Of a stretch of DNA of 64,000 nt, positions 37,276 through 46,312 are shown in pieces. Where the stretch lies: assembly GCA_963850575.1 (NCBI GenBank), contig CAWKLV010000017.1, positions 1 to 64,000 on the forward strand. Direction: 5' to 3'. Position 1 is the first letter of the stretch; each line of letters opens with the position of its first letter. The position numbers and the translations under genes were made by a program. A model generated the notes under the pieces. The model was not told the origin of the DNA and made no database searches. It saw only the letters and a program-made list of their open reading frames with translations. The stretch is from TMP-7 sp963850575 (GTDB lineage: Bacteria; Acidobacteriota; Terriglobia; Bryobacterales; Bryobacteraceae).

Positions 37276-38397
37276 TTACAGGAGCGTCGAAAAGAGCTGG
37301 TACAATTCGCCTGCGGAACGGTCCCAGCTGAACTGCCGCGAGCGTTCCTGGCCGCGGCGGATGAGTTCGGCTCGAACACTCTGGTCGCGAATCACGACAT
37401 CGAGCCGTTCCATATGTTCGGCGGGTGAATCCGGGGCCGCCAGCAGGGCGGCGTCGCCAGCCACTTCCGGAATCGAGGACGTGCGGCTGGCCACAACGGG
37501 AGTACCGCATACCATCGCTTCCACAACGGGTAAACCAAAACCTTCGTACCGGCTCGGGAACCAAACCACCCGGGCCGCGTGATACAGGGCGCAGAGACAT
37601 TCGTCGTCCACGTAGCCAACCAGCCGAATCGACTGGCTTATCTCTTTCGCTCGCGCGGCGAAGCCAGGGTCTGAGTGTCCCGCCACCACCAGTCGAAGTC
37701 CAGGGTGTTGCTTCTCCACCAGCGGCCAAGTCTCGAGTACCAGGCCGGCATTCTTTCGAAAGCTCAGCCCGCCTGGTAGGAACACGTACGGAGCAGCGTC
37801 GAATCCGTGCTGCTCCAAGTACGCTTTCCCGTCCGCGCCCACTGGGTCGGCAAAGCGCGGAGCGGGTGCATTGTGCACCACCCGTAGACGCGACCGAATG
37901 GCGGGAAACAGAGTGGCGAGACGATCCGCCGAGAACTGCGAAACTGTGTGGAACAGGTCTGCCTCGCGCGCCAGGGTTCTGTAGAGTATTTTCCATTTCC
38001 AGCGCTGTCGCAGCGTCGACATAGACACCGGATGAGCTCCCTGGTCGAAGTAAGCCGCATCGTGAACCGTGACTACCAGGCGGCAGCGCCGTTTCGGTAC
38101 ATACGATTCCATTGTGCAATGCACCACCTGGACTTCTGGCCAAAACTGCTCCGCCGGCGGGCGGTGAGTGAACAGCCAGCGTGCCTGTTGACGGGACGTA
38201 TCGCTCGAAAACAAGTGATAGTGAAACGAAGCCCAGGGCTGGCCGACTTTAGGCACAATCGTCGAGTAGTCGGCGGCATCCGCCAGGATATGCACGTTCG
38301 CTCGGCTCGCCAAGTGCTCAGTTAGCTGCCGCGCGACGCGACCCGCTCCCGTGGAACCGTGAATATTTCGCAGGTGTACATACGACAGCAGGTTCAT
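37276..38397 (-). CDS. Glycosyltransferase, GT4
   Basis: A 373-residue GT-B enzyme. It has LVVTVHDAAYFDQGAHPVSM, LFHTVSQFSADRLATLFP, YVFLPGGLSFRKNAGLVLET, LRLVVAGHSDPGFAARAKEI and WFPSRYEGFGLPVVEAMVCG (E-x7-E), close to mannosyltransferase-type GT4 enzymes. A long reading frame on the same strand in another phase (37001-38143) is only a shadow. Four-base overlap with the next gene upstream (38394). Sugar specificity is not resolved. Confidence 0.9.
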   Translation of the reverse strand: MNLLSYVHLRNIHGSTGAGRVARQLTEHLASRANVHILADAADYSTIVPKVGQPWASFHYHLFSSDTSRQQARWLFTHRPPAEQFWPEVQVVHCTMESYVPKRRCRLVVTVHDAAYFDQGAHPVSMSTLRQRWKWKILYRTLAREADLFHTVSQFSADRLATLFPAIRSRLRVVHNAPAPRFADPVGADGKAYLEQHGFDAAPYVFLPGGLSFRKNAGLVLETWPLVEKQHPGLRLVVAGHSDPGFAARAKEISQSIRLVGYVDDECLCALYHAARVVWFPSRYEGFGLPVVEAMVCGTPVVASRTSSIPEVAGDAALLAAPDSPAEHMERLDVVIRDQSVRAELIRRGQERSRQFSWDRSAGELYQLFSTLL

Positions 38398-39566
38398 CGA
38401 GCTCCCACGACCTGTTTCTGTTCCCTGCTTCGGCGACGCTCTTTCACGCGACGCACCGCCTCTGACATGGCTCTCGCCCTGACCTGCCAGGTTTCATAAC
38501 GGCTTGCACGCCAGCGTGTTTCCTCGTGACCGTCGCGAAAGCCCCGTGAGCGCAGGCGATCCATCTCAACAGCGATTTGCGAAGCCGTGTCCACCAACTT
38601 CAATAACGGTTCCTTGTGAAGCAATTCCTCAACGCCGCGTGTGGCCAGAATCGGACGGCAGGCTGCCAGGTGCTCATAAAAACGCGTGGCGCTGCCCGAA
38701 AAGGTCGGTTCCTGCCTACGGTACGGAAGTATTGCTACATCGAACGTTCTTCCGTATTGCCACAGCGCACCGTAAGGCTTGGCTCCCACAAACCGGACGC
38801 GCCCACCCCTGCTCAAGAGTTCCTGGCGCGCCGTGCGCTGATCGCGATCCGGAATTTGCATATCGACAGGCCCCACGAATACCCACGACAGCCAGGGAAG
38901 TCGGTCCACGGCGTCCCGCAATAGAATCCAATCCATGTTGGCTGCCAGGTTGCCGATCACACCGGCAATGGGACGCGGCACATCCACCACATCGGGCGGT
39001 GGCGGAGCGGTGCACAGCAGCGGCTCTGCGCCGACATTGGCTGCCCGGGTTGCGTTCGGAATCACCAGCATCCTGTCCCGCGGACAACCCTGTTTTTCCA
39101 GGTGCATGGCGATGCGCTCAGTATTCGGGCATACCAGCGACGCTACTTTGACCATGCGCCGGTCAAGTGAACTGATGTGTTCCGCGTTCATGCAGTGATA
39201 GCCCGCCGTGAAGTCGGTCAAATAATAAATCACCAGGCCGGGCCAGTTTTCGGCCACCGGAGTGTAAAAGGGGCTCGTGCACACCAGCACGGGATCGTCT
39301 GGACCGCCGGCACGCAGCAGCCGTTTCGCTACCCGGGTCCCAGGTGAAAGCAAAAGCGTGATAGGGAACCGGCTATACCCGCGCTGCAGGGGGAAACGCG
39401 TAAAGCGCAGGGGGGGATCAGCGAGTTCTTCGTCGCGCTGCCACTTTTCCCAGCTTCCGGCCGCCCGCATCTCGGGAACCCAGCTCATCACAGGCTCGAT
39501 CTCCGTCAGCGCCGCCGCGAACTCCTTCATCCAGATGCTTCCGGTGTCGAGCAAATGCCAGGTCAT
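38394..39566 (-). CDS. Glycosyltransferase, GT-B fold (GT1/GT4-like)
   Basis: A 390-residue protein from ATG 39566 (MTWHLLDTGSIWMKEF). The start lies 15 bp past the epimerase stop; an earlier frame to 39731 would overlap the epimerase by 150 bp and is unlikely. Motifs include VIYYLTDFTAGY, ASLVCPNTERIAMHLEKQGC, VIPNATRAANVG and RPIAGVIGNLAANMDWILLR, the last being the typical entry to the donor domain in GT4 enzymes that transfer to lipid-linked glycans. YGRTFDVAILPYRRQEPTFS and ATRFYEHLAACRPILATRGV form the donor end. Donor unknown. Confidence 0.85.
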   Translation of the reverse strand: MTWHLLDTGSIWMKEFAAALTEIEPVMSWVPEMRAAGSWEKWQRDEELADPPLRFTRFPLQRGYSRFPITLLLSPGTRVAKRLLRAGGPDDPVLVCTSPFYTPVAENWPGLVIYYLTDFTAGYHCMNAEHISSLDRRMVKVASLVCPNTERIAMHLEKQGCPRDRMLVIPNATRAANVGAEPLLCTAPPPPDVVDVPRPIAGVIGNLAANMDWILLRDAVDRLPWLSWVFVGPVDMQIPDRDQRTARQELLSRGGRVRFVGAKPYGALWQYGRTFDVAILPYRRQEPTFSGSATRFYEHLAACRPILATRGVEELLHKEPLLKLVDTASQIAVEMDRLRSRGFRDGHEETRWRASRYETWQVRARAMSEAVRRVKERRRSREQKQVVGAR

Positions 39567-39580
39567 GCTTCGCGTTTCTG

Positions 39581-40597
39581 TCAGACCGCGGACGCCAAAG
39601 GTTTCCAACCAAAAGGCGCCTGAGTGGCCTGCTGAGTTCGGGCCCGCAGGTCCGCCGTCACGGCCGACACGATGGCGCGGGTTGGAGTGCGTGGCCGGTA
39701 GTCGATCAACTCCTCGAGTCTTTTGAGACACGGTACTCGCCGGAACATGTCCTCAAACCCTGGACCGTAGGCCACATCATAGGGGACGAACTGAATCTCT
39801 GAAGAGGACTCCGCGATTTCCTTCACCAACTGTGCCAGTCCCAAGATGGAGATCTCGTCGTCGTTGCCGATGTTGATCACCTCACCCGGGGCGCCACCCC
39901 TGTACGCGATGCGGACCAGCGCTTCTACTGTGTCAGCCACATAGCCGAAGCAGCGGCGCTGCTGGCCGTTCCCAAACACTGTGAGTGGTTCGCCGCTCAG
40001 CGCTTGTGAAACAAAGCGCGGCAGAACCATCCCGTAACGGCCGGTCTGGCGTGGTCCCACAGTGTTGAAGAAACGCGTGACGGTTACAGGGACTCGCTGT
40101 TCGTTCCAATAGGCAAGTCCCAGAAACTCATCCAGCGCCTTAGAGCACGCATAGCTCCAGCGGCCCCGCGTGGTCGATCCGAGAACCAGATCCGCATCCT
40201 CGCGGAACGGGATCTGGTTGCTCTTGCCATACACCTCGGAAGTGGATGCGATGAGGGTCGGCTTTTTCTTCTTGGCTACTGCGCGCAGGACGACTTCCGT
40301 TCCATGCACATTGGTTTCGATCGTACGCACCGGGCTTTCCACAATCAACTGAACGCCAACCGCGGCTGCCAGGTGAAATACCATGTCGGCCTCGTCTACC
40401 AGTTCCTGCACAAGCCGAGCATTAAATACGGTATCGATGGTGTAGGAGAACTCGGGGTGGTTCTTCAGGTGACGTATGTTTTCCATGGACCCGGTGGAAA
40501 GATCGTCGAGAATCGAGACCTTCCAGCCTTCGCGCAGGGCGCGATCCGCGAAATGCGAGCCGATGAAGCCGGCTCCGCCCGTGATGAGCAATTTCAT
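39581..40597 (-). CDS. NAD-dependent sugar epimerase/dehydratase (extended SDR)
   Basis: A 338-residue Rossmann enzyme with LLITGGAGFIGSHFADRALR (NAD site), MVFHLAAAVGV, TLIASTSEVYGKSN (catalytic Ser/Thr), WSYACSKALDEF (Y-x3-K) and RFFNTVGPRQTGRYGMVLPR. GNGQQRRCFGYVADTVEAL matches GalE/UDP-glucuronate decarboxylase-type enzymes. It most likely makes a nucleotide sugar for the EPS (epimerised or decarboxylated UDP-sugar); the exact reaction cannot be read from sequence. It lies between the flippase and the glycosyltransferase. Confidence 0.88.
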   Translation of the reverse strand: MKLLITGGAGFIGSHFADRALREGWKVSILDDLSTGSMENIRHLKNHPEFSYTIDTVFNARLVQELVDEADMVFHLAAAVGVQLIVESPVRTIETNVHGTEVVLRAVAKKKKPTLIASTSEVYGKSNQIPFREDADLVLGSTTRGRWSYACSKALDEFLGLAYWNEQRVPVTVTRFFNTVGPRQTGRYGMVLPRFVSQALSGEPLTVFGNGQQRRCFGYVADTVEALVRIAYRGGAPGEVINIGNDDEISILGLAQLVKEIAESSSEIQFVPYDVAYGPGFEDMFRRVPCLKRLEELIDYRPRTPTRAIVSAVTADLRARTQQATQAPFGWKPLASAV

Positions 40598-40624
40598 CTG
40601 GTTACTTCCTTCGATTTAGATCTA

Positions 40625-42190
40625 TTAGTTTGCTGCTTCGGCCCGCCACTGCAGTCTGACAGGCAGCCTCGGTACGACGCCGTTCGCGCGACCTTGATGG
40701 ACGATTAGGAATGCGGCGGCGATTGTCACAGCTCCGCACAGCGCAGATGCTTCGAGCTGAGTAAGAACGCCTGACACCCTCAGCCACGCGCACGCGGCCA
40801 GAGACAAAGCTGCACCTACACTTACCATTGAGAGCCTCGCTACGCCTTGCGGAAGTTCTCCGCGGCGGCCCAGCGATGTCAATACCAGCATCATCGAGAG
40901 CGCGTGCGCACCCAGAAAGCATGCCATGGCCGCTACCGACCCCGTTCCGGGAACCAGCCACGTGCTCGCCGCTACGACCACCACGGTCCAACACAAATTG
41001 ATGATTCCGGTTGCTTCGAGCGAGCGCACCGCCAGCCTCGATGCCGCTGGCCCGCCCGCCATGTGGATCAGCGCTGTCGAAAGCGCGAGTGCGGCTGCCA
41101 ATTCGGCTCTCATGTATCGAGCCCCATACACCTGGCTCAAGATCCAGGGAAGCAGCGTTGACATGGTGCCCGCGCAAATTGTTGCCAAAAAACCCGCCAC
41201 CAGCGAACTGACCAGCAGCACGCGGTCCGAGCCACCGAAACTCCGGCTTCCCTCGTCGGTAAGCATCGCGAGGCTGCTCTGCGGGACGAGGCTGGGAGCC
41301 AGTGCCGCCATGTTCCGCAGTTGGCCAGCCAGGGCGAAAAATGCCATCTGCACCAGAGATGGATCCGACCGGGCAACCAGCGACGCTACCCACCAACCGG
41401 CCGCATTCAGCCCGATCACGCCGCTCAACTGCACCAAACCAAAACTCCAGATCTTTCCCACCGATGGGCTGCCACTGCCCGCATCGCAACCCGGCCCGAC
41501 GGCGCGGTACACCAGAAAACACGTTACCAGTACAGCCGTCAACACTGCCGCCGATTGCGCGGCCAGCATTGGGATCAGCCCGAAGTGCGCCGCAAGCGGC
41601 ACTGCAACTACCAGTCCGGTGCCTGTAAGAACGGACAACAGCATCAGGATCCAGAATGTCCGCTGTCCTAGAAGCAAGCCCCGGCAACACTCAAGCAAAA
41701 TAAACGCGGCCGCTGAAATCGCCGCTACCTGCAGCGGAACAGCCAGCTTGGGGTTGTTAAGCAAAACCCTGGCCATGGGCTTCGCCAGGGCCCACTGCCC
41801 CGCGGTTGCGATGAGCGCCGAAGTCAGGGCTACCACAGCCAACCCCCGCAGCACCCCACGGTAACCTTTGGTGCCGGGCGGAAACTGTCCTACGAAACGA
41901 TTCGCGGTCATGCCAATTCCGGCACCCGCATAGCTTGCGATGTTATTTGCGGTTGTCAGTGCGAGCGAGTACGCCCCAAACGTCTCCGCGCCTGCCAGCC
42001 TTGCTGCCAGCACGTTCGCCAGAAAACTGGCCCCGCGCTCGAAACCCAGGGCGACCCCGAGCGCCGACATGCCCGTAAGGAGCGACGGTCCGAGCCCGGC
42101 GCGCCCTTTCAGCGAGTTCTCTTCCGGCACAGTATCAGGAACGGCTGCCTGCATGGCTGTAACCACGGTTGTACTCCGAATAAGAGCCAT
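40625..42190 (-). CDS. Lipid-linked oligosaccharide flippase (Wzx/MATE-like)
   Basis: A 521-residue membrane protein with about 12-14 hydrophobic segments. It opens LGVALGFERGASFLANVLAA, followed by RLAGAETFGAYSLALTTANN, the usual start of polysaccharide-transport proteins. VQLSGVIGLNAAGWWVASLV and YGARYMRAELAAALALS are also typical. It should flip undecaprenyl-linked repeat units to the periplasm for the polymerase. It overlaps the 3' end of the Wzc-like gene by 56 bp; an internal ATG at 42154 would cut that to 20 bp. Confidence 0.85.
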   Translation of the reverse strand: MALIRSTTVVTAMQAAVPDTVPEENSLKGRAGLGPSLLTGMSALGVALGFERGASFLANVLAARLAGAETFGAYSLALTTANNIASYAGAGIGMTANRFVGQFPPGTKGYRGVLRGLAVVALTSALIATAGQWALAKPMARVLLNNPKLAVPLQVAAISAAAFILLECCRGLLLGQRTFWILMLLSVLTGTGLVVAVPLAAHFGLIPMLAAQSAAVLTAVLVTCFLVYRAVGPGCDAGSGSPSVGKIWSFGLVQLSGVIGLNAAGWWVASLVARSDPSLVQMAFFALAGQLRNMAALAPSLVPQSSLAMLTDEGSRSFGGSDRVLLVSSLVAGFLATICAGTMSTLLPWILSQVYGARYMRAELAAALALSTALIHMAGGPAASRLAVRSLEATGIINLCWTVVVVAASTWLVPGTGSVAAMACFLGAHALSMMLVLTSLGRRGELPQGVARLSMVSVGAALSLAACAWLRVSGVLTQLEASALCGAVTIAAAFLIVHQGRANGVVPRLPVRLQWRAEAAN

Positions 42191-44492
42191 ATCTGCCGCT
42201 CTTGCGGGGATTCCAATCGTTCAGAATCGTGCCCAGCAAATAAATTCCGTCCTCGCGGAGGCATTGCTGCGCCGCATAAGCTCGCTCGCGCGTTGTCTTA
42301 CCGGCCCGAAAAACCAGTAATGTGGCGTCCGCGATCCATCCGAAGACGCGCGCATCGGACAGGTGCAGCATCGGTGGACTGTCGATCAGCACGATATCGA
42401 ATTCCGACCGCACTCGCTCAAGCAGTGCCACCAAACGGCCCGAGTGCAGGCGCGACGAGACATCGCGGTCCACCGCAGTGGTCGGCAGCACGTGTAAGGA
42501 GTCGATGCTGGTCGGGCGCGCAATAGCCTCGAGCGGCAGATCCGAGATCGCTTCTTCCGCCACTAGGATGTCCGCCAGGCCGCCCTTCGGATCCAGGAGG
42601 AATATTTTCTGCAACCTAGGCTGCCGCATATCGCCATCAATGAGCAGCACGCGCTTGTGGATTCGCGCCAGCGCAATGGCCAGATTAGCGGCGACAGTTG
42701 TCTTTCCGTCACCCGCGCCTGGGCTGGTGAGAACAAAGACACGGGCTTTCGTGCTCGCGCCGGCAAACAGGAGGGAATTCATCGCTCCGGTAACGGCTTC
42801 GGCTAACTCGGAGGGCTGCCCCCGCCAGCTAGCGAGTTCCAGGCTATTAGCACCTCGCGCGACAGCAAGGGTTTTGTCTTCGTCTCCGCTCTCTTTCCTG
42901 ACTCCCAGCCAGCGGGGCCGGCTAATCCGAGGCAGCAACGCACCGCGGCGAGCAGAAGGAATGACGCCCAGTTCGCGAACCTGAAACTGGGCGGGGGCCT
43001 CGCCGGGCGTACGAATAGTCTGATCGGCGCGCGAATGGATCACTGCCAAACCGATGCCGAGACAGGTTGCTGCGAAGAACCCGATACAGACCGAAGCCGC
43101 GCTCTTCGGTGAATATGGTCGGGGCGAGGGAGTAGCCGGGTCCACAACGCTGATGGTGCTAGTGCGCATGGCCGCGGCCAGCCCCACCTCCTCAACTTTT
43201 TGCAACAACGCTTCGTATAGCTTGCGCCCGGAGTCTACATCGCGCTTGAGCATGTTGTAGTGAACCGCTTTATCGCCGTGCTGGGCCATTGCGGATGCCT
43301 GTTTGTCGTAAGTCGCTGCTAACATCATTTCGCGGCGGTGCGCGGCATCGTAGTCCGTTTTCAGCCTGGAAATGACGTTTCCACGCTCATTTTGAAGTTC
43401 GTTCTCCATCACCGCGATCTGCGACTTGAGAGCGCGTACTTTGTAGTGCTGCGGAGTCATGGTCGCGGACAGCTCGGCCGCCTGTCGGCGAAGATCAGCT
43501 AGACGAATTCGATACTCGAGGACAGGACCGGCGTCGAGGGCCGTGGGCATGGAGTCCGGAGGCGAGTGCAGAGAGATCTGGTATTCGGACTCCTTGGCGA
43601 TCCGATCGGCCTGTGCGCGTGACAGTTCGGCCTGCAGCTGCCTCAATTTTTCCTGCGCCGGATTCTCCATGTCCGAGTTGAACAGCAACGCCGAATCTCG
43701 CGCGGAATCTTTCAGGTCGGACTCCGACTTGGTGAGTCTGCGACGCACGTTTTCGAGCTGGCTTTGTAGCCACTGGCCTGTTTCGTTTGTGCTCGCGAAT
43801 CGCGACTCGAGATTGTGTTCGATATAGGCCTTAGCCAAGCCGTTGCAGATGTCCGCAGCCACTTGGCCATCGCGGGCGTCGCACAAGATTTCCACAATGC
43901 GCGTATTTCCGAGAGCACGAATTTTGATGCGTTGACTCGCATCGCCCACCAATTGCGCCATGGACATTTTGCCTGAAAAGCGCAGCGTTCTCTGCCACGA
44001 GTCCCGGAGCCAGGAGCCCCGCAGCTCTTCCACCGCCGCAGGCTCGCTCACGAGCTGGGCGACGGCCCTTTTCAGAATCGATTCGCTCTGCAAAATCTTG
44101 ATCTCTGTTTGCAGGTAAGTTTCCGGCAGCATGTTCCCCTGACTGTTCATCGGTGCATTGTCGCGCATGCTGAGCATGTTCTCGTTCAAATTGCGAATGT
44201 CTAGAACCGTGCGCGAACGGTACAGTTGCGGCTGCATCGAAGCCACCAGGAAACCCGCCGCTCCGCCGAGAACTGCCAACAGTGCGATCATGCCCAGCCG
44301 TCTCCGGATCAAGTCCCAATACTCGAGAAGCTGGCTTGGGGGCTCGCTGATCGGCGGAGCCATGCGGTACTCATATGTGATGGTCGGTGTCCCGACAGGT
44401 CGCGTTTCTCTGGGCGTTAAATATCCGCCCTGGTGTGGAGTCTTGGGATACATTCCGGATGATCCGATGCCTTCTTCTTTCAGTGTCGCCAA
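42135..44492 (-). CDS. Wzc-like chain-length determinant/tyrosine autokinase
   Basis: A 785-residue bacterial tyrosine kinase. Residues 1-66 are cytoplasmic, TM1 about 67-87, periplasmic Wzz domain with coiled coil to about 460, TM2 about 465-486, cytoplasmic BY-kinase after that. Walker A is TSPGAGDGKTTVAAN (Lys597), Walker A' LLIDGDMRQ (617-625), Walker B VLIDSPP (701-707). The C-terminal tail has a tyrosine cluster (YGSYSEYNRGY, 768-778) for autophosphorylation. It controls polymer length and export with the Wza-like protein, which overlaps its start by 13 bp. Confidence 0.94.
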   Translation of the reverse strand: MATLKEEGIGSSGMYPKTPHQGGYLTPRETRPVGTPTITYEYRMAPPISEPPSQLLEYWDLIRRRLGMIALLAVLGGAAGFLVASMQPQLYRSRTVLDIRNLNENMLSMRDNAPMNSQGNMLPETYLQTEIKILQSESILKRAVAQLVSEPAAVEELRGSWLRDSWQRTLRFSGKMSMAQLVGDASQRIKIRALGNTRIVEILCDARDGQVAADICNGLAKAYIEHNLESRFASTNETGQWLQSQLENVRRRLTKSESDLKDSARDSALLFNSDMENPAQEKLRQLQAELSRAQADRIAKESEYQISLHSPPDSMPTALDAGPVLEYRIRLADLRRQAAELSATMTPQHYKVRALKSQIAVMENELQNERGNVISRLKTDYDAAHRREMMLAATYDKQASAMAQHGDKAVHYNMLKRDVDSGRKLYEALLQKVEEVGLAAAMRTSTISVVDPATPSPRPYSPKSAASVCIGFFAATCLGIGLAVIHSRADQTIRTPGEAPAQFQVRELGVIPSARRGALLPRISRPRWLGVRKESGDEDKTLAVARGANSLELASWRGQPSELAEAVTGAMNSLLFAGASTKARVFVLTSPGAGDGKTTVAANLAIALARIHKRVLLIDGDMRQPRLQKIFLLDPKGGLADILVAEEAISDLPLEAIARPTSIDSLHVLPTTAVDRDVSSRLHSGRLVALLERVRSEFDIVLIDSPPMLHLSDARVFGWIADATLLVFRAGKTTRERAYAAQQCLREDGIYLLGTILNDWNPRKSGRYGSYSEYNRGYSHAGSRS

Positions 44493-45439
44493 ATCACGAT
44501 GCCCGTTCCGATTTGCAGCGCGGTTTCGATGGAACGCGTAGTCACTGACTTTGCCGCACTGTTCGGAACGAAAAGAACATCATTGGGGCCTAAGTAGAGG
44601 TCACGGGCCTTTCCGGACATGATCCGGCTCAGGTCCACTGCAACTTCTTGCCGCCCCGAATTCTCGTCATTCGGCGCGCGCAGGATGCGGGCGTGCGATG
44701 CAGCAGCTCGCATATCCAGTCCTTCGGCGAGAGACAAAGCTTCCAGAACCGAGAGCCGGGTGCGGCCCTCCAGCGGAAATCCTCCGGATCTCTTTACGTT
44801 GCCGACCACGTACACAATGGCTCCCCGTGGGATGGTGATGATGTCATGCGGCTGGATGATGATGTTCAGAGTGGGATCCTGAGCCTCGAGCAGGTTTTTT
44901 AGGCGGATCTCCCCAATGTTCGAACCGTCGGGAGTGTATCGCGCTCCCGGAATCGGCAGCGGACCGTACGTCTTCTGGCGCGTGATCTTTACCACCGGCC
45001 CAGCGTCCGGACGAACCCCGCCTGCCGCTGCCAGGACTTCCAGCAGCGAGCGCCGGCCCCGCGCAGGGTGAACGCCTGGATTGCCCACTGAGCCGATCAC
45101 GGAAACCGGTTCGCTCCGGTATTCGGTCATGTTCACCGCAATATCCGGCTCGACGTAAAATTGGCGCAGCGTTTCGATCAACAGCGCCTCGAGCTGTGGA
45201 ATTGTTTTGCCTGCCGCCGCGACGCGGCCTACCAGAGGAAGGTTGATTTCTCCCGTGCCGTCGATGCGAAACGTTTTGTCCCCGAGCTCTTTGACCTCCA
45301 GGCTCCGGATAGCGACTTGGTCGTCCGGACCGAGCACATAATCCGCCGGGTGCCCCGCGCTTTCGTCCCCCCGCGCGACTATCACGGCGAATGACACAAT
45401 CACTCCGATCAGCCAAACGGTATAACTTCTTTGGTACAC
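44480..45439 (-). CDS. Wza-like polysaccharide export protein with SLBB domains
   Basis: A 319-residue periplasmic/outer-membrane protein. A signal peptide (SYTVWLIGVIVSFAVIVARG) is followed by the Poly_export motif YVLGPDDQVAIRSLEVKELG, GEINLPLVGRVAAAGKTIPQ and two SLBB-type units: PVSVIGSVGNPGVHPARG and IVYVVGNVKRSGGFPLEGRT. The end, LYLGPNDVLFVPNSAAKS, is typical. No lipobox cysteine is seen, unlike E. coli Wza, so the mode of outer-membrane association is unclear. It pairs with the Wzc-like kinase to form the export channel. Confidence 0.92.
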   Translation of the reverse strand: MYQRSYTVWLIGVIVSFAVIVARGDESAGHPADYVLGPDDQVAIRSLEVKELGDKTFRIDGTGEINLPLVGRVAAAGKTIPQLEALLIETLRQFYVEPDIAVNMTEYRSEPVSVIGSVGNPGVHPARGRRSLLEVLAAAGGVRPDAGPVVKITRQKTYGPLPIPGARYTPDGSNIGEIRLKNLLEAQDPTLNIIIQPHDIITIPRGAIVYVVGNVKRSGGFPLEGRTRLSVLEALSLAEGLDMRAAASHARILRAPNDENSGRQEVAVDLSRIMSGKARDLYLGPNDVLFVPNSAAKSVTTRSIETALQIGTGIVIWRH

Positions 45440-45451
45440 TTCGCGCGTCCT

Positions 45452-45754
45452 CTATGCCTGATCGGCGACGCTGGACACCAGCTTTTGCCGATCGCTGTCT
45501 GAGTGCTCCAACGTACGTAAAATTCCGGTACTCAATAACTCGAGCGTTTCGCTCAGCTCGCGCAGACTCTTGTCTATGAGCGGCAGATAGTTCGCCGCCG
45601 ACCCAGATTGGGGATTGGCGGTGTGCCGGAGGAGCACCTCTCTCGCGAATAATGCCAAGCTTGTCTGGCCTGGGCACAGCCTTTCAATCCGCTCATGTTC
45701 ATCCTCGCTGAGTCGAAACGAAATCATGTGTTTTCGCCCTTTCGACCGCGGCAT
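45452..45754 (-). CDS. Small ribbon-helix-helix-like protein in the EPS operon
   Basis: A 100-residue protein. It starts MPRSKGRKHMISFRLSEDEH and continues with ERIERLCPGQTSLALFAREV, giving one strand (MISFRLS) followed by two helices. This is the layout of ribbon-helix-helix DNA-binding proteins such as MobC/CopG-type regulators. The C-terminal half (residues 50-100) is predicted helical, with possible coiled coil (IDKSLRELSETLELLSTGIL). It lies between the antiterminator and the export gene with 12-15 bp gaps, so it is co-transcribed. It might autoregulate the operon; that is inference. MobC-like mobilisation proteins look similar, but no relaxase is nearby. Confidence 0.68.
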   Translation of the reverse strand: MPRSKGRKHMISFRLSEDEHERIERLCPGQTSLALFAREVLLRHTANPQSGSAANYLPLIDKSLRELSETLELLSTGILRTLEHSDSDRQKLVSSVADQA

Positions 45755-45769
45755 ACTGAATTCTTCGAC

Positions 45770-46312
45770 TTACCTGGCCCAATGACTCGGCCCGGGCTCC
45801 GGCTCCCGCCACGAACCTACCGTCGCCGGGCGCAACCTGGACTCGTCGACTTCCACTGCCACCGATCTCTGAAGAAGGGTGACGGAAACCACCACCCTGG
45901 CAGCCTTCTTGACCTGCACTAATGTTCCGACCAATCCATCCAGCGCGCCCCCTTCAATGCGTACCCGGTCTCCCTCGCGTAGGTAGGACCAGGGCAACAG
46001 CAGACCCGGCAGGTGCTGGAGTCGGCGCAATGCCGCGATCTCTTCCTCTACCACGGGAATGGGCTGGTTGCGGAATCCCACAGCACGGATCACGCCCGGC
46101 ACCGAGAGCAAGCTGACCCGGTGCGCTGGGTCATAACGGCAGAATACGTACCCGGGGAAGACAGGCAAATCGACCCTCTTGCGTCGATCCGACCACTGGC
46201 GCTCCTTACGATACAAGAGCAGCAGTTGCTCGTAACCCCGATATTCTAGATGCTGAGCCGTCCATTTTTCCTTACCAGCAAACACTTGCAAAGCGTACCA
46301 GTTTTCGGCCAC
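45770..46312 (-). CDS. UpxY/RfaH-type transcription antiterminator (NusG paralogue)
   Basis: A 180-residue protein that starts WYALQVFAGKEKWTAQHLEY (NGN domain). It has VDLPVFPGYVFCRYDPAHRV and VPGVIRAVGFRNQPIPVVEE, then the KOW-like LREGDRVRIEGGALDGLVGT with the typical V-x-V ending (KAARVVVSVTLLQRSVAVEV). The start is GTG 46312 with GGAGGA 5 bp upstream on the minus strand. UpxY-like proteins travel with RNA polymerase and let it read long polysaccharide operons. It is the first gene of a 27-kb operon, exactly where such a factor is expected. It probably needs a leader site in the DNA upstream (46313 onward). Confidence 0.9.
   Translation of the reverse strand: MAENWYALQVFAGKEKWTAQHLEYRGYEQLLLLYRKERQWSDRRKRVDLPVFPGYVFCRYDPAHRVSLLSVPGVIRAVGFRNQPIPVVEEEIAALRRLQHLPGLLLPWSYLREGDRVRIEGGALDGLVGTLVQVKKAARVVVSVTLLQRSVAVEVDESRLRPATVGSWREPEPGPSHWAR

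Noticed and set aside
37001..38143. A 380-residue minus-strand open frame covering much of the glycosyltransferase at 37276-38397.
   Set aside because: It lies in another phase of a clear GT4 gene and gives an Arg/Gly/Ser-rich translation without motifs; a shadow frame.
40602..41690. A 362-residue minus-strand frame inside the flippase gene.
   Set aside because: Same strand, other phase, low-complexity Gly/Arg-rich translation; the flippase frame has the membrane segments.
44844..45677. A 277-residue minus-strand frame across the Wza-like and ribbon-helix-helix genes.
   Set aside because: It crosses two clear genes in another phase and is Arg/Gly-rich; a shadow.
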